Origin: Mesosutterella multiformis
GTDB lineage: Bacteria; Pseudomonadota; Gammaproteobacteria; Burkholderiales; Burkholderiaceae_F
DNA: 64,000 nucleotides
Assembly: GCF_003402575.1 (NCBI RefSeq)
Contig: NZ_BGZJ01000002.1
Coordinates: 637,886 to 701,885, forward strand
Reading direction: 5' to 3'
Shown: positions 48,150 through 58,486 of the stretch, piece after piece
Layout: the number at the start of each line of letters is the position of its first letter
How positions within the stretch are numbered: the stretch's first letter is position 1
Program-made: the position numbers and the translations under genes
The notes under the pieces: model-generated
The model's database searches: none
What the model saw: the letters and a program-made list of their open reading frames with translations, nothing else
Told to the model about the DNA's origin: nothing

Positions 48150-48253
48150 TAAGGGGCAAATGAAAGGAATAAGTTTCGGTACTCTACCGGGATCAGTTCT
48201 CTTCATTTTACCTGCCTGCTTGTTATTCCAGTGCCGGTTATATCTGCCCCTTA
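48150..48253. repeat. inverted repeat pair upstream of J-like gene B
   Basis: TAAGGGGCA (48150-48158) and TGCCCCTTA (48245-48253) are perfect 9-bp inverted copies about 86 bases apart. The sequence between encodes a short hydrophobic frame (MKGISFGTLPGSVLFILPAC...). It may be a small inverted-repeat element or a divergent control region; no target duplication is seen. Confidence 0.35.
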
Positions 48254-48333
48254 TCCCCCAACGGTTAGGTCTGGCCGATATTCTGAAAATCTCCAATTCC
48301 GTGCGCCAGGCAGAAATCTCTCCTCTTTTCGTT

Positions 48334-49435
48334 GGCGAATTATCACTTCAAGTGCAAAGCCTGAGAAAAGAATAGTGGCCCATAAAGCTTCCATAATAGA
48401 GATTGTCAAGATAACTATAGAGGGAGCTCATGAGCCACTATCATCATCTTACTCTTCGGACAGAGTATTTATTTCGGCTTTAACGATTTCAGGCAAATCC
48501 CTGTCTGAAATTGCATGTGCGATTGGGAAAATGTTTCTACGATCTCCCGCGAACTGAAGCGAAACAAGGCTGTATCGGCCCAGGATGGGGCTTCAGCTGC
48601 CTATGATCCCTGTGCCGCGCAGGCCCGATATCAGAGACAGAGAAAGCATTGCGGAAAGAGAAACATTCTGAAGTCTGACTCGTTGCTGACAAGGATTGTC
48701 TCAAATCTGCTGGTTAAGAAATTCTGGTCTCCGGAGCAGATTCAATACCGTCTCAGAAAGGAGCTGCCGAATCTAAGGATCAGCGCCACGACAATCTACC
48801 GAGGAATCAATTCTGGCTTTCTGGATCGCTTTGTGGATGGCCGAAAGATGTCCCGACACCTGCGACACCACGGTAAAACGCGTCACCGTAAAGGCATGAC
48901 CGAGAGGCGAGGAAAGATCCAGATCACTCACAGCATTGAAGAGCGACCCCTGGAAGCTCAGAACAGATCTCGCCTGGGGGATTGGGAAGGCGATACCGTC
49001 ATCGGAAAAAAGGGCGGAGCCTGCCTCACGACTCTGGTCGATAGGAAGTCCGGCTTTCTCTGTGGCGGGAAAACCGCTTCCAAGACTGCGGCCGATGTGT
49101 GCCGTAATTGAGAAATCTCTGTCAGATAAGGATCTGCGTACGATTACCGTAGATCGCGGAAAAGAATTTTCCTGGGCTGAAAAACTGGAGAAAGATCTCA
49201 GAACCAAAGTGTATTTCTGCTTGCCTCATCATCCATGGGAGAAGGAAGTAATGAAAATACAAACGGACTTCTTAGAGACTTTTTCCCAAAAGGAATGAGT
49301 ATCGATAAAATTTCTCAGGCAGAAGTTCAGAAACGGTTCAATGCTCTGAATTTCAGACCCAGAAAACGTCTCAATTGGAAGTGTCCGGCTGAAGTCTTTT
49401 ATTCAGTAACTTTGCACTTGATTTGATAATTCACC
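48334..49435 (+). mobile_element. IS30-family element, copy 3 (1102 bp as written)
   Basis: It has the same terminal repeats as copies 1 and 2. Five bases are missing relative to the 1107-bp intact copy. No matching flanking dinucleotide is seen (TT on the left, GA on the right). It ends 9 bases before the start of an IS1634-like transposase gene and may have inserted in that element's leader. Confidence 0.93.
48430..49426 (+). pseudogene. IS30-family transposase, copy 3 (four frame breaks)
   Basis: Compared with copy 1 it lacks one G in CTTCGGGACAG, one A in GGGAAAAATG, two bases (CT) in GTGTCTGCCG and one A in GAGAAAGGAAG. Elsewhere I see no substitutions. Three of the four losses are in homopolymers, and the transposase is otherwise the same 333-residue IS30 enzyme. 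Confidence 0.93.
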
Positions 49436-49444
49436 GAGGTTTAT

Positions 49445-51190
49445 ATGCCTACTAAAAGCTCGCTCCCTGATTCTCAGAATGTAGCTGATTACCCGGATAA
49501 CCCCAAAGCAGTCATGGTCTCTGCCCGCGGAGTTATCCGTGGTTGAACGTCTGTATTACTGGGATAAGGAAAAGCATCGGGGATGCGAGAAACGAAATTA
49601 TCTGGGCTACGTTGTCGGCAATCAGTTTTATTCCAATGATGATTACCACCGGCTCTTTAAGCGCGGCGGTGTTAAGCGGCTGGTTGAACAGGACGATGAA
49701 TCCGTTAAATCTGGTTCACTCTCGCTGGATCAGCTGGGCTCTTTGGAAACAAAGCTGGCTGCAGAGTTTCCCGTTTATCACGCAATCGCCCAGGAGATCG
49801 GACTCACGGAAGATCTGGCTGCGGTTTGGGGTAAAGACAAGGCCAATGCGGCGCTTTCTATCGCGTACCAATGGCTTCATACCGGATCCAATGCTGCTTA
49901 CCTTTATGAATCCTGGTCAGTCAATAAGCTGCTGCCTTATTCCAGGGGTATTTCCAGTAAGGAAATGAGTGAGTTCTTCGCCAGTCTGACAGAGGTTTCG
50001 GGCTGGAGAAAGGACTTCTTCAACGCCCGTATTTCAAGACTGCCAGACAAAGAAATGCTGTCGTTTGACGCAACGGAAATCGCTGCCGAAGCCGCTGAGA
50101 TTTCCTATGCTCAATACGGCATGGGAAAAGAAGGAGGGTACCAGCGCCAGCTCGGATTGATTCTCCTGGTTGGTCATGAGTCGCATATGCCGGTGCTCTT
50201 CAGAGTGCTTCCTGGAAACATTACCGATGTGACTACGGTTCAGGACATGCTGTTCGGTTTTTGAGATTACCGACAGCCGCAGAGTCTTTGGGGCGGTTGT
50301 TGATCGCGGTTATTTCTCTCTGGCCAATCTGGCCCGGTTTGTCGATGCAGGCAGCCGCGTCATTGTTGCGGCCAAGACTGATTCAATCTGGATTCAGGAT
50401 GCCATTGAAACCGCTATGGAACACCTCTGGAGTAATGCCGGCCCGTTTCCAGCGAACATTGCTGGGGCTGGACGGTTCCCGTCCCCCGGTTTTGAAGACG
50501 GGGGCCATCGTAAACTCTGGGTTCATGTTTATCGCAGTGACTCGAAATCTCACACTGAAAATACAGCCTTCTACGACGAATGGAATCGTTTCAGAAAGAG
50601 TGGCTTCGGGTGGCGGCCGAACACGAGGGTGACAGCTCGGAACGTGTCCTCTTCTCAAGAGCCGGTGGATGAATATTTCAAGCCGGGGATTGGCATCCCC
50701 GGCAGGACGCCTCTTGAACAGGATAACGACGCGGTTGACGCTGCTACACGCTACTTCGGTTCTTCTGCAATGTCACCACGATGGAGTGTTCTGCCCGCGA
50801 AGCCATGACAACATCAGAGTTCGTGATCTCATTGAAAAATCATTCAAGGGCGGCAAGACAAATATTGAATTGGATGTCGTGAGAGCTCATGGCGAGGCAA
50901 CCGATGGAGGACGGTTCATCATCGGCTTTGCTGCCATGTCGATTCTCAACCGGCTCTATGTTTTGATGAAGCAAAAACGTATACCGAAACCAGAGCGGAC
51001 TCAAGAATGCCGGCGCTTGCAGACGAAATGACACTTTACGAGCTGAAAAACCGACTGGCCACGCCGCGGGTTATCTTTGACAGGAACGGGGTCGGTCATT
51101 GGCTTGAGGTTACAAGCGGCACATGGCATTGCCGCTCGGCTTGGGTTCCCTGATTTGTATACGATGATCCCAGATTGGGCTGAAAAATAA
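49445..51190 (+). pseudogene. IS1634-family transposase no. 3, many frame breaks
   Basis: The start reads MPTKSSLPDSQNVADYPDNP. After a break near 49535, RLYYWDKEKHRGCEKRNYLG matches the N-terminus of the 24131 transposase. MLSFDATEIAAEAAEIS, VFGAVVDRGYFSLANLARFV and VRDLIEKSFKGGKTNIELDV are DDE-type segments in three different frames, and the end reads DLYTMIPDWAEK. At least five breaks occur (near 49535, 50262, 50420-50580, 50680-50800, 51000-51120). This is denser than in its neighbours, so true decay on top of sequence errors is possible. Confidence 0.8.
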
Positions 51191-51686
51191 CCGAACTATC
51201 GACTACGTATTTTTTCCAGCCCAATTTAGAATCTCAGAATCGACGACCCGCAGCTTTGCTGGCGATTCTCGTTTGGTTCCAAAGTGCGGTTTCATGTCAC
51301 GCTCCAAAAACCTTTCCGGCACACCGCTGCTCTATCTCAAGCAACTGACCTTGAGTACATCACGGTCAACATGAAAATCGAAGCCGTTCAGCCGAAAACC
51401 GCAGACGATTACGCATAAGGTTTATTCCTCTCCGATCTCCTCTGTTCATCCGCGATTCTGCGTTGAGCCGCCGCACGCACCCCTCGCCTTCCGAAAACGC
51501 CTATGCCAAACCCTTTGGCAACTACGGTATCCGCCAGGAGCTGCTGAAAGAATTCAGCCGGAAGGAGTCTGAGGAAAAGGAGGAACAGGCAAGCTCTCTT
51601 CCGCGCCGAAATCCGCCGCGCCGTTACCTCGCCAAAACCGGAAGAAAAGCCTTCCAGAGCTGAAAGCACAATCACCGTTTAAAAAA
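51191..51686 (+). other. stretch between the IS1634-like gene and the AAA+ gene
   Basis: ATTGGGCTGAAAAATA (51174-51189) and TATTTTTTCCAGCCCAAT (51208-51225) form a long imperfect hairpin that may terminate the transposase or mark the IS end. Short frames follow (ending VQPKTADDYA at 51418, and SPSENAYAKPFGNYGIRQEL from 51481). They look coding in composition but shift frame repeatedly. They may be the N-terminal part of the AAA+ protein. No clear start was found. Confidence 0.4.
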
Positions 51687-53513
51687 GGATGGAAGAAGAA
51701 CGGAACCAGCACGTTGAACACATCAAACAGACCGTTCATACGCGCACGGAAGAACAGCCTCTTCTTTCGAAATCAATGATCCCTGAGGAACTACCGCTCC
51801 CTACGGGGCCGAAGCCTGAGGAAGATCAAGGTCTCCCCTGCTGTTCATAAAGAAGTACCTGAACCACAGGAACTGCCGCCGGAAGACCTGTCACTGAAGA
51901 TGAAACACCTGAGGTGTCTGAACCTATTCAGAAAAGAGACATCTGATGTGTCTCTCACTGAGCCCACAGCATCGGAAATGGGCTGAAGAGTCCGAGATCG
52001 GAAGAGGATGATTCGGATTTCGCGGAGGATCCTGCAAGCGAAACGGAGCCTGCTGAAGTGGCGGCTGACGAATGAGAATTCCGATTCATCTGTGGAGGAT
52101 GCGTCTGATCGCGAAGTACGGGACATTCTGACCAAGGAGCAGATGCTCGAGCTCTTGCTTCAATTGGGTTCTATACCGACCCGGACGCGCTCTGACGCAA
52201 GAGACTGACGAAGAACTTCTGTTCACGGCGAACAGATTGAAGGCGAAAAAGCCTGGGACGCTGAAATCCGGCGTATTGAAGCTTTATCGCTGAAACGCGG
52301 CGGGTTATACCCGAAGAAACTCATTGAGACCTTCACGGCACTCATGCAGACTCACGACATGGTGGTGCTTGGAGGCCGCTCCGGTACCGGGGCAAAACGA
52401 GTTTCTGCCAGCGTTACGCTGAGGCAATCGGGGCGGACGTCACGATCGTTCCTGTGAAACCGAACTGGATGAGCACGGAGGATCTTCTCGGGTACTTCAA
52501 TCCGGTGAACGGCACCTATGTGTCGACCCTCTTCCGTGACGATCTCCTCCAGGCCGCTGCGCATCCCGGAAAGATGCATCTCGTTGTGCTCGACGAAATG
52601 AACATCGCGATTCCCGAACACTACTTCGCGGATTTCCTCAGCCGCCTTGAAGACCGAACGGTTCCGGAACCTGAAATCGTGCTCCCTGGGATTCCGAAGA
52701 AAAAGGATCCAGCCCCCGCAAAGCGCAGTACGCGGTCTGCAAAGTGATCCTCTCGTTCCTAGGCGACAAAGGGTCAGACGTCACACTTCAGGATGTGCTC
52801 GGGGACCCCGATTACCGGGGGCTTCTCGCCGGCGCTCTGAAGGAATTCGGCGAAGCGCCGCTTCTCACGAAACTCGTTGAAATCGCGGAAGGTGCCGCAG
52901 ATGACGGGAAATCCGGCCGAACGCTTAAGATTCCGCAGAATGTCCGCTTCATCGGCACAATCAATGTGGATGAGACAACGAACTCGTTCTCACCGAAGGT
53001 GCTTGACCGAGTTCACGTTCTGAAGATGGATGACGACCCGTTCGCGATGAAGGATGATGAGAGGTGCTCCGGCACCGGGGACGCAAAGTGGATTGATCCG
53101 GCGTCCTTTGGCATCCGGGGACCGTATGAAGATCTCGACAGCGCGGCGATGCGGGATCCGATCATCCAGAAGCTGATTGGGCTGCGGGAGTACACGAACC
53201 CTCTCAATATCGACCTCAGCATGCGTCTCATCAAGCAGGCGCTGCATCTGAAGAACTCGATGATGAAGGTGGGACTTGATCCGAACGGCGTGATCAGCGC
53301 CGTGATCCGCTCGAAGATTCTCCCCGCATGGTGTTTGACGCGGATTCGGGATCTTCCCGCGGCTACCCCGGAACGAAGGGCGAAGCGCTTCAGAAGTTCC
53401 ACGCGTACCTTGAGAAATCGGTGCTCGATGACCGGCAGTGCAATGTAGAGGCATCTGACCTGCTGAAACAGAGCCGGAACGGCGATAACCAGGTCAACTA
53501 CTGGGCGCTCTGA
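51687..53513 (+). pseudogene. McrB-like AAA+ ATPase with acidic N-terminal region (frame breaks)
   Basis: An acidic, Pro/Glu-rich, disordered-looking N-terminus (MEEERNQHVEHIKQTVHTRT..., then EEDDSDFAEDPASETEPAEV) is spread over several frames. From about 52225 the core is readable: IRRIEALSLKRGGLYPKKLI, Walker A GGRSGTGKTS (one extra base at about 52392), Walker B LVVLDEMN, and IGTINVDETTNSFSPKVLDR, equivalent to the McrB GTMN-x-x-D motif. The end reads SGSSRGYPGTKGEALQKFHA to NYWAL. The stop overlaps the next ATG (TGATG). It is most likely the motor of a McrBC-type restriction system; GTP or ATP use is unknown. Confidence 0.78.
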
Positions 53514-53998
53514 TGTTCCACGCGTGCTACATCCGTTTTGTCAGACGGGAAAACAACGCTCCCCGGATTACGGAAAAGATCGGCTCGTTTGAGACCGAAC
53601 TCGTTGTGACCGCGTTTAATCGGAACGAGTACGGGTCCTTGATTCTCCCGGCCTTCCGGTCCGATAACGCGGCCGCATCCCCGGTTCCGCTCGAGAATAC
53701 GAGCGAAGCCTGGGACTCGTTTACGGATTGGGATGGAAACCGCTGGTGGTTCCTCTCCTGCTTCTATACGAACAGGAACCGTCAGACCGGAGAGACCGAG
53801 ACGCTCCGCAGCTCCGCGATCTATAACTCGGTCGGATTCCTCCCCGTCGCGTGGACTGACGGCTCGGAATTTGTCCTTCACGTGGAATGCGAGCCATTTG
53901 ATCAGGCGTCGCTTGACCGGATGCTCCGTGACTTCCGGGACGGGCTCTATGAGATCATTCTCGCGGGAAAAAATCCCTCACCGCGTCCGCTGCCGTGA
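53513..53998 (+). CDS. N-terminal protein or domain of the McrC-like subunit (161 aa)
   Basis: The ATG overlaps the stop of the AAA+ gene (TGATG). The protein (MFHACYIRFVRRENNAPRIT, FTDWDGNRWWFLSCFYTNRN, SEFVLHVECEPFDQASLDRM) is rich in aromatic and beta-type sequence. It resembles in position the N-terminal beta domain that precedes the nuclease in DUF2357/McrC-like proteins. Its stop overlaps a GTG start (GTGA) at 53995. It is therefore either a separate coupled gene or, if one base is wrong here, the N-terminus of the next protein. Confidence 0.6.
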   Translation: MFHACYIRFVRRENNAPRITEKIGSFETELVVTAFNRNEYGSLILPAFRSDNAAASPVPLENTSEAWDSFTDWDGNRWWFLSCFYTNRNRQTGETETLRSSAIYNSVGFLPVAWTDGSEFVLHVECEPFDQASLDRMLRDFRDGLYEIILAGKNPSPRPLP

Positions 53999-55512
53999 GC
54001 ACAGAGTCAAGCGGAACACCGAAAGAAGGCAGCCTCTACCAGTTTGAGTCTCTCGTCGATCTGGTGAACTCCATCGAATCCGTGATGGCGTCGCTTCGCG
54101 CGAAAATCGGTCTCCGGGAAGATCTCCTCCCGCGCGCGTGCCCGGCAGTCCTCCGCCACGCTGATCCGGAAGTATCTCAACCCCAACGCCCGGACGCTTC
54201 TCTCCCGCGAGCTTCATCACGACTGGAACAGCGGCGTGAATCAGTTCGTGCATTCTGTCGTCGAACGGACGCTCGAATTCGTGGAACTCGTGCTCGATCA
54301 GCCGCAGTCCGTAAAAGACCGGTACTTTGATCACGAGGACACCGAGACGCTCAAACTCATGCGGGAGAAGCTCCGCCGGAGCCGCGACCGCCTGATCAAG
54401 CTCGGAATCGGGACCGAAGCGCTGAACTTTAACATGGTGGTGTTCCAGCAGGATACGAAGTATTCGCACCTCTACCGAGCCCAGAAAGCGTTCTTCTCGA
54501 ACCGCGTCGGCTTTGAATCCGTGGAAAGTCTCCACTATGCGTTCCAGCATTCGCGCCACTTCAGAATCACGCGCCTCGCGGAACTCTATGAACGCTGGGT
54601 GCTCGTGACGCTCGTCCGGGTTCTGCAGACCCGGTTCAAGCTGACGCTGCCGACCGGCTGGGTGAGCGACTTTATCCGCAGGGTGATCCGGGACGAACAT
54701 AACATCCGTCTCGAATTCACGCATCCTTCCTGGCGCTATCGGATCCGTCTTACCTACGAGTACGAGCTCCCGAAACAAGGGACGCAGCGTTACGCCTTCC
54801 GCCCGGACTTTGTGCTTGAGCTGATCGATGAGTCGCGGCTTGAAAAACGTTTCCCGAAACTCATTCTCGACGCCAAATTCCGCACGGTCTTTAATGCCGC
54901 GGACTGCCGGCAGCTGCTTGAGGAACTCGCGTACCGCAAGGACTACCTGCAGGAGGCTCAGAAGACCTCCGACACTCCCTATATTCCGCGCGGGGCCGGT
55001 CTGAATTTATGGAGTAGGCAGCCGCCCGCTTAGCGCGTGACCGTCAGATTACCGATGGCCGCAACATGCTCTTCCTCGTATACCCAACGCCTGAAACCGA
55101 GCGTCCTAGCTACTTTGGCCTCATGGATCACGGCCGGGGCTGGGTACACGCGTTCGCGGACTTCGGAACCCTTCTCCGGAATAACGGGCTCGCGAAAGCG
55201 GTGCTCGAGTGGCTTCAGGCGCTGGAGCATGATTACGAGGCGGATTTCTCTCACCCCGATGAGCTCCTCTGTCCGGTCTGCGGCGCGAGCGGCGATCATC
55301 TTGTGCTCAGAGCTTCCGATTTCGATCATGACGGGCACCCAATCGAATGGAACATCCTGTACTGCAAGGACTGCGAGAACGTCGTGCGGCGGAAGCTCAC
55401 GTGCCAGTGCTGCGGGCGGACCTCGCTCTTCGGGAACGCGCTGAAGTCCGACTACTACCGGCGTCGGGAAGGAAAACTCGTGTGCCCTGAGTGCGGCGAA
55501 ACCGTGGAATAG
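53995..55512 (+). pseudogene. DUF2357/McrC-like PD-(D/E)XK nuclease with C-terminal zinc ribbons (frame breaks)
   Basis: From STESSGTPKEGSLYQFESLV the frame breaks at about 54135 and continues ARQSSATLIRKYLNPNARTL, then VNQFVHSVVERTLEFVELVL. The nuclease core is RYAFRPDFVLELIDESRLEK, then FPKLILDAKFRTVFNAADCR. Asp in RPD, Asp-Ala-Lys in LDAK and the following acidic helix fit PD-(D/E)XK. After a second break near 55000, ITDGRNMLFLVYPTPETERP continues. Two zinc-ribbon pairs (CPVCGASGDH...CKDC and CQCCGR...CPECGE) end the protein. It should be the cleaving subunit paired with the AAA+ protein; the target type is unknown. Confidence 0.78.
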
Positions 55513-55535
55513 CGGCGTAAACCGCTTAATAGCTT

Positions 55536-55582
55536 CTGATAGATCCTGATAGTAACTATCAGGATCTATTGGTATCTATCAG
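55536..55582. repeat. nested inverted CTGATAG repeats
   Basis: CTGATAG at 55536 and 55546 face CTATCAG at 55556 and 55576. The inner pair forms a perfect 12-bp hairpin (AGATCCTGATAG / CTATCAGGATCT, 3-base loop). It lies 24 bases after the McrC-like stop. It has no T-run directly after the stem, so it is not a simple terminator. Related copies lie at 33641-33657. Confidence 0.6.
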
Positions 55583-55699
55583 GACTTCACAGGGGAGGCG
55601 TCTTTCTACTAACAGCGGACAGCGGCTCTGCTCGCTATGCATATAAAAAAACCTGAGCTCGAAGCCCAGGTATGAAAGATCTCTGTTCTAGCTATACAG

Positions 55700-55748
55700 A
55701 GAAAAAGAAAAAGAGGGATGTCTTGGATATCGCTGCCCTGACATCCCT
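55700..55748 (-). terminator. intrinsic terminator of the formate dehydrogenase cluster
   Basis: AGGGATGTC (55714-55722) and GACATCCCT (55740-55748) form a 9-bp stem. Read on the - strand it is followed by CTTTTTCTTTTTC, a good termination tract beyond fdhD. Confidence 0.8.
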
Positions 55749-55806
55749 AAAAATTTCCCGTGCTTTGGCGGACGGGAAATCAAAGACTGCAAGTTACTTC
55801 GCAGCC

Positions 55807-56701
55807 CTAGGAGACGGATTCTTCTGCGGGACGCCGGAACGTACGCTCGGCGACCGAATCGATAACAACGCCACGCTGCGCGGGAAGTCCGGCGTTCGTG
55901 AGACGCTCGGGATGCGTGAGGACCGTCGCGCGGCCCGGGCGGCAGAACGCCGCCAGCGTGAGCCCGCCTTTTCCGCCGTTTCGACGGCAAGCCCAGTCGC
56001 CGCGGACACCGCGAGCAGCACTTCAACGCCGCAGCTCGCCGCTTTCTGAACCATTTCGTAGGAAGCGCGGGACGAGATCAGCACCACGCGGCTGTTCCAC
56101 TCAGGAGCCGTGGGAGCGCGCATGCCGCGGGCTCCAAGGAGCTATCGAGCGCCACGTGGCGGCCGACGTCCTCCATGCAGCCGATCGTGCCGCCATGGTC
56201 ATCGAGAAGGCACGCCGCGTGCGTGCAGCCCGTAACGTCGCCCACAAGCTGGCAAGCCTTCATCGCGGCGAGCGCCCGATCGAGATGCTGGAGATCAAAG
56301 GTCGCGGTGCGGGGAAGCGGCTTCACCGGGCGGATCACGTCATTAATCTGCTCAAGACCGCAGACACCGCAGCCCGTGCGGCCGGCGAGTGACCGGCGGC
56401 GTTCCTTCAGCTTCATGAAGCTTTCGCTCGACACCTCGAGCTCCACCCGAACGCCGCGGCAGGCCGGAACCACATCCATCCCGTAGATCTCGGAGCGATT
56501 CTGGATGATGCCTTCAGAGAGTGAGAAACCGACCGCGAACTCCTCAAGGTCAGAGGGGAGCGCCATCATCACGACGTGGCTGATCCCGTTATAAACGAGC
56601 GCCACGGGAACTTCCTCAGCCACGACATCCGGCACCGCTCCGAACGTGTCGAAGCTGCGCTTATACGCAGTTACCGGTCTTGCACACTGATTGAGATCCA
56701 T
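55807..56701 (-). pseudogene. fdhD: formate dehydrogenase accessory sulfurtransferase FdhD (frame breaks)
   Basis: FdhD passes sulfur from IscS to the molybdenum cofactor of formate dehydrogenase. [32 protein letters not shown], the catalytic loop [12 protein letters not shown] (CxxC) and [12 protein letters not shown] with [11 protein letters not shown] are all FdhD landmarks. Breaks lie near 56130 and 55960. Beyond them [26 protein letters not shown] and [20 protein letters not shown] complete the C-terminal half to a stop at 55807. AAGGAAG precedes the ATG. It is the last gene of the cluster. Confidence 0.9.
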
Positions 56702-56775
56702 GGCGCTTCCTTTATAAAAACCCTGACACTCACTGCGGTCAGTCTTTCCGTTCCTTTAAGCTGCTTTGCCGCCCC

Positions 56776-57667
56776 TTAGTTGAGGGGCTTCTCCTGACCG
56801 GCTTCGTAAGCCATCTGGAGATCACCGAGCTTCACGAGCTCAAGCTCGTCCGGAGTCCGGTTAAATTCATCCTCGTGCTCGAACACGGTCGGGGGATCTC
56901 ACCGCAGTGGTCGCACACGTAGAGGCGGTGATCCAGGTCGTCCTTATCGTGGACATAACGGAGGTCACGCGTCGCGTTCGTTTCGCAGTACGGGCAGCCG
57001 ATGCGGTTCCAGTACCAGGAAGCGCCGCAGGTGCCGCAGACGAGGCTGCGAACCGAGCCATTGAAATTCGTTTCAGAAATACGGGCCATCACAGGATCAC
57101 CGCCGCAGATCGGGCAGTGAGGCTTGTAGCCGTATTTGCGGTCCTCAAGCGAATCCTGGTCAAGAGACGCGGCCTTCGATTTCGCCGCGTTCCCAATGAA
57201 GACGCGGAGCCCAGGAGAGAACCGGGAAGATGAAGCGCGAGAGCGTATCCGGATCCGCCCCATTCGCGTTGTCATAGATGTAATTCAGGAACTCCTGCGG
57301 ACGGGTGCCGGCAAGCGTCGCGCGCGTGGTCATCCACGAGCGCGTCCCAGTCAATGCCCTCAAGCATCTTGAGGACCTCGGGATCCATATCCTTGCGACC
57401 TTTCCGAGGAGCGTGGAGAGAATCTCGCGGCACACCGCGGCGAGGCTCGCGCGGTCGATCGCGACCGGCGACTCCTGGAGCACCGTGCTTTCACCTTCTT
57501 CACGCGTTCAACGGATTCAGGGGTGAGATCAACGATTTCGAGCGAATAGCTATCCGAGAGCTCGCGGGTCTTCTCAAGCGTCTCAGCCGTCAGCCAAAGC
57601 ACGTGAACGGTCTCCGGGCAACGCCCTTCGAAAGCTGCTCAACTGCCTGTTCAAGATTCTTATCCAT
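56776..57667 (-). pseudogene. fdhE: formate dehydrogenase accessory protein FdhE (frame breaks)
   Basis: FdhE is a rubredoxin-like protein needed to assemble respiratory formate dehydrogenases. The start at 57667 gives MDKNLEQAVEQLSKG. After breaks near 57620 and 57480, EFLNYIYDNANGADPDTLSR follows. The metal-binding half reads CPICGGDPVMARISETNFNG, LVCGTCGASWYWNRIGCPYC and YVCDHCGE, the FdhE zinc/iron ligand set. After one more break near 56890 it ends ELVKLGDLQMAYEAGQEKPL N. It lies between fdnI and fdhD. Confidence 0.9.
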
Positions 57668-57799
57668 GGTTTGAAACTCTTTTTAAGTTATTGGATTTGA
57701 TGTTTTTAAACCGGGTACTTTAGGGGGTCTCGGGCAGGTACTGCCGCTCTGATCAAACTAGAGCTTTACTGCATGCTGCTTCTTACTTCTTTTCGGTGG

Positions 57800-58486
57800 T
57801 CACGCCTTCACCGGTGCCGAGGCGGGTGTTAGCCAGTAGCCCCAGTGGTAGGCGGCGTCAGCCTCAGAGACCTTGCCGTGCCCACCCCACATGAGGTTGG
57901 CAGTGCCCTTGTACGGCTGGAAGATGCCGGCACCAAGGTAGATGTGGCCAAGACCGAAGACGATGATCACGAGGAACCCGATGTGGATGATGTGAGCGGC
58001 CCAGATGAGGGAAGCCGACATCGCGATACCGGTGGAACCAGGGATCCAGCCAGCTTCAGCCCACATCACGAGGCCGGAGAGAGCCATCAGGATGCCCATG
58101 ATCACGAGACCGCCGTCAGCCATACGCTGCGCGCCCTTCACTTCGTGCTGCGGAGGCATATGAACCTTCTGCGGGTTGAAGAGGTAAGGCACGAACTTGC
58201 GGGCGAATTCCCAGTCGTCCTTATCCCACTTGCCGAATGTTGTCTTGAAGAGGTGCGCGGCACCCTTCGGAGAACGAACGAGAGCGATCAGCGGGAAGAG
58301 GATGAACGGCACCGCGGCGATACGGTGCAGCATGCGCATCCAGTAGACGAACGTTCCGCCAAGAGCCTCGGAGATCGCCGGCGTGAAAACCGCGACGCCG
58401 GTGAGAGCGAGGAAAATGCAGGACACCGCAGCGACACCGTGGGTCACACGGGCGAGACGGGAGTGGCGCTGGATATAGCGAGTCAT
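57800..58486 (-). CDS. fdnI: formate dehydrogenase cytochrome b556 subunit (FdnI-like, 228 aa)
   Basis: Four hydrophobic segments carry the haem-binding histidines (RLARVTHGVAAVSCIFLALT, MRMLHRIAAVPFILFPLIAL, LIWAAHIIHIGFLVIIVFGL, GHIYLGAG). The loop LFKTTFGKWDKDDWEFARKF is characteristic of the FdoI/FdnI gamma subunit. It anchors the enzyme in the inner membrane and passes electrons to quinone. The ATG touches the fdnH stop (TAAATG) with GGAGG upstream. Unlike its neighbours the frame is intact. Confidence 0.95.
   Translation of the reverse strand: MTRYIQRHSRLARVTHGVAAVSCIFLALTGVAVFTPAISEALGGTFVYWMRMLHRIAAVPFILFPLIALVRSPKGAAHLFKTTFGKWDKDDWEFARKFVPYLFNPQKVHMPPQHEVKGAQRMADGGLVIMGILMALSGLVMWAEAGWIPGSTGIAMSASLIWAAHIIHIGFLVIIVFGLGHIYLGAGIFQPYKGTANLMWGGHGKVSEADAAYHWGYWLTPASAPVKA

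Noticed and set aside
45189..49426. Programmed frameshifting in the IS30 transposases
   Set aside because: Copy 1 encodes the enzyme in one frame apart from the IS256 insertion. The shifts in copies 2 and 3 are at different places and stem from missing bases.
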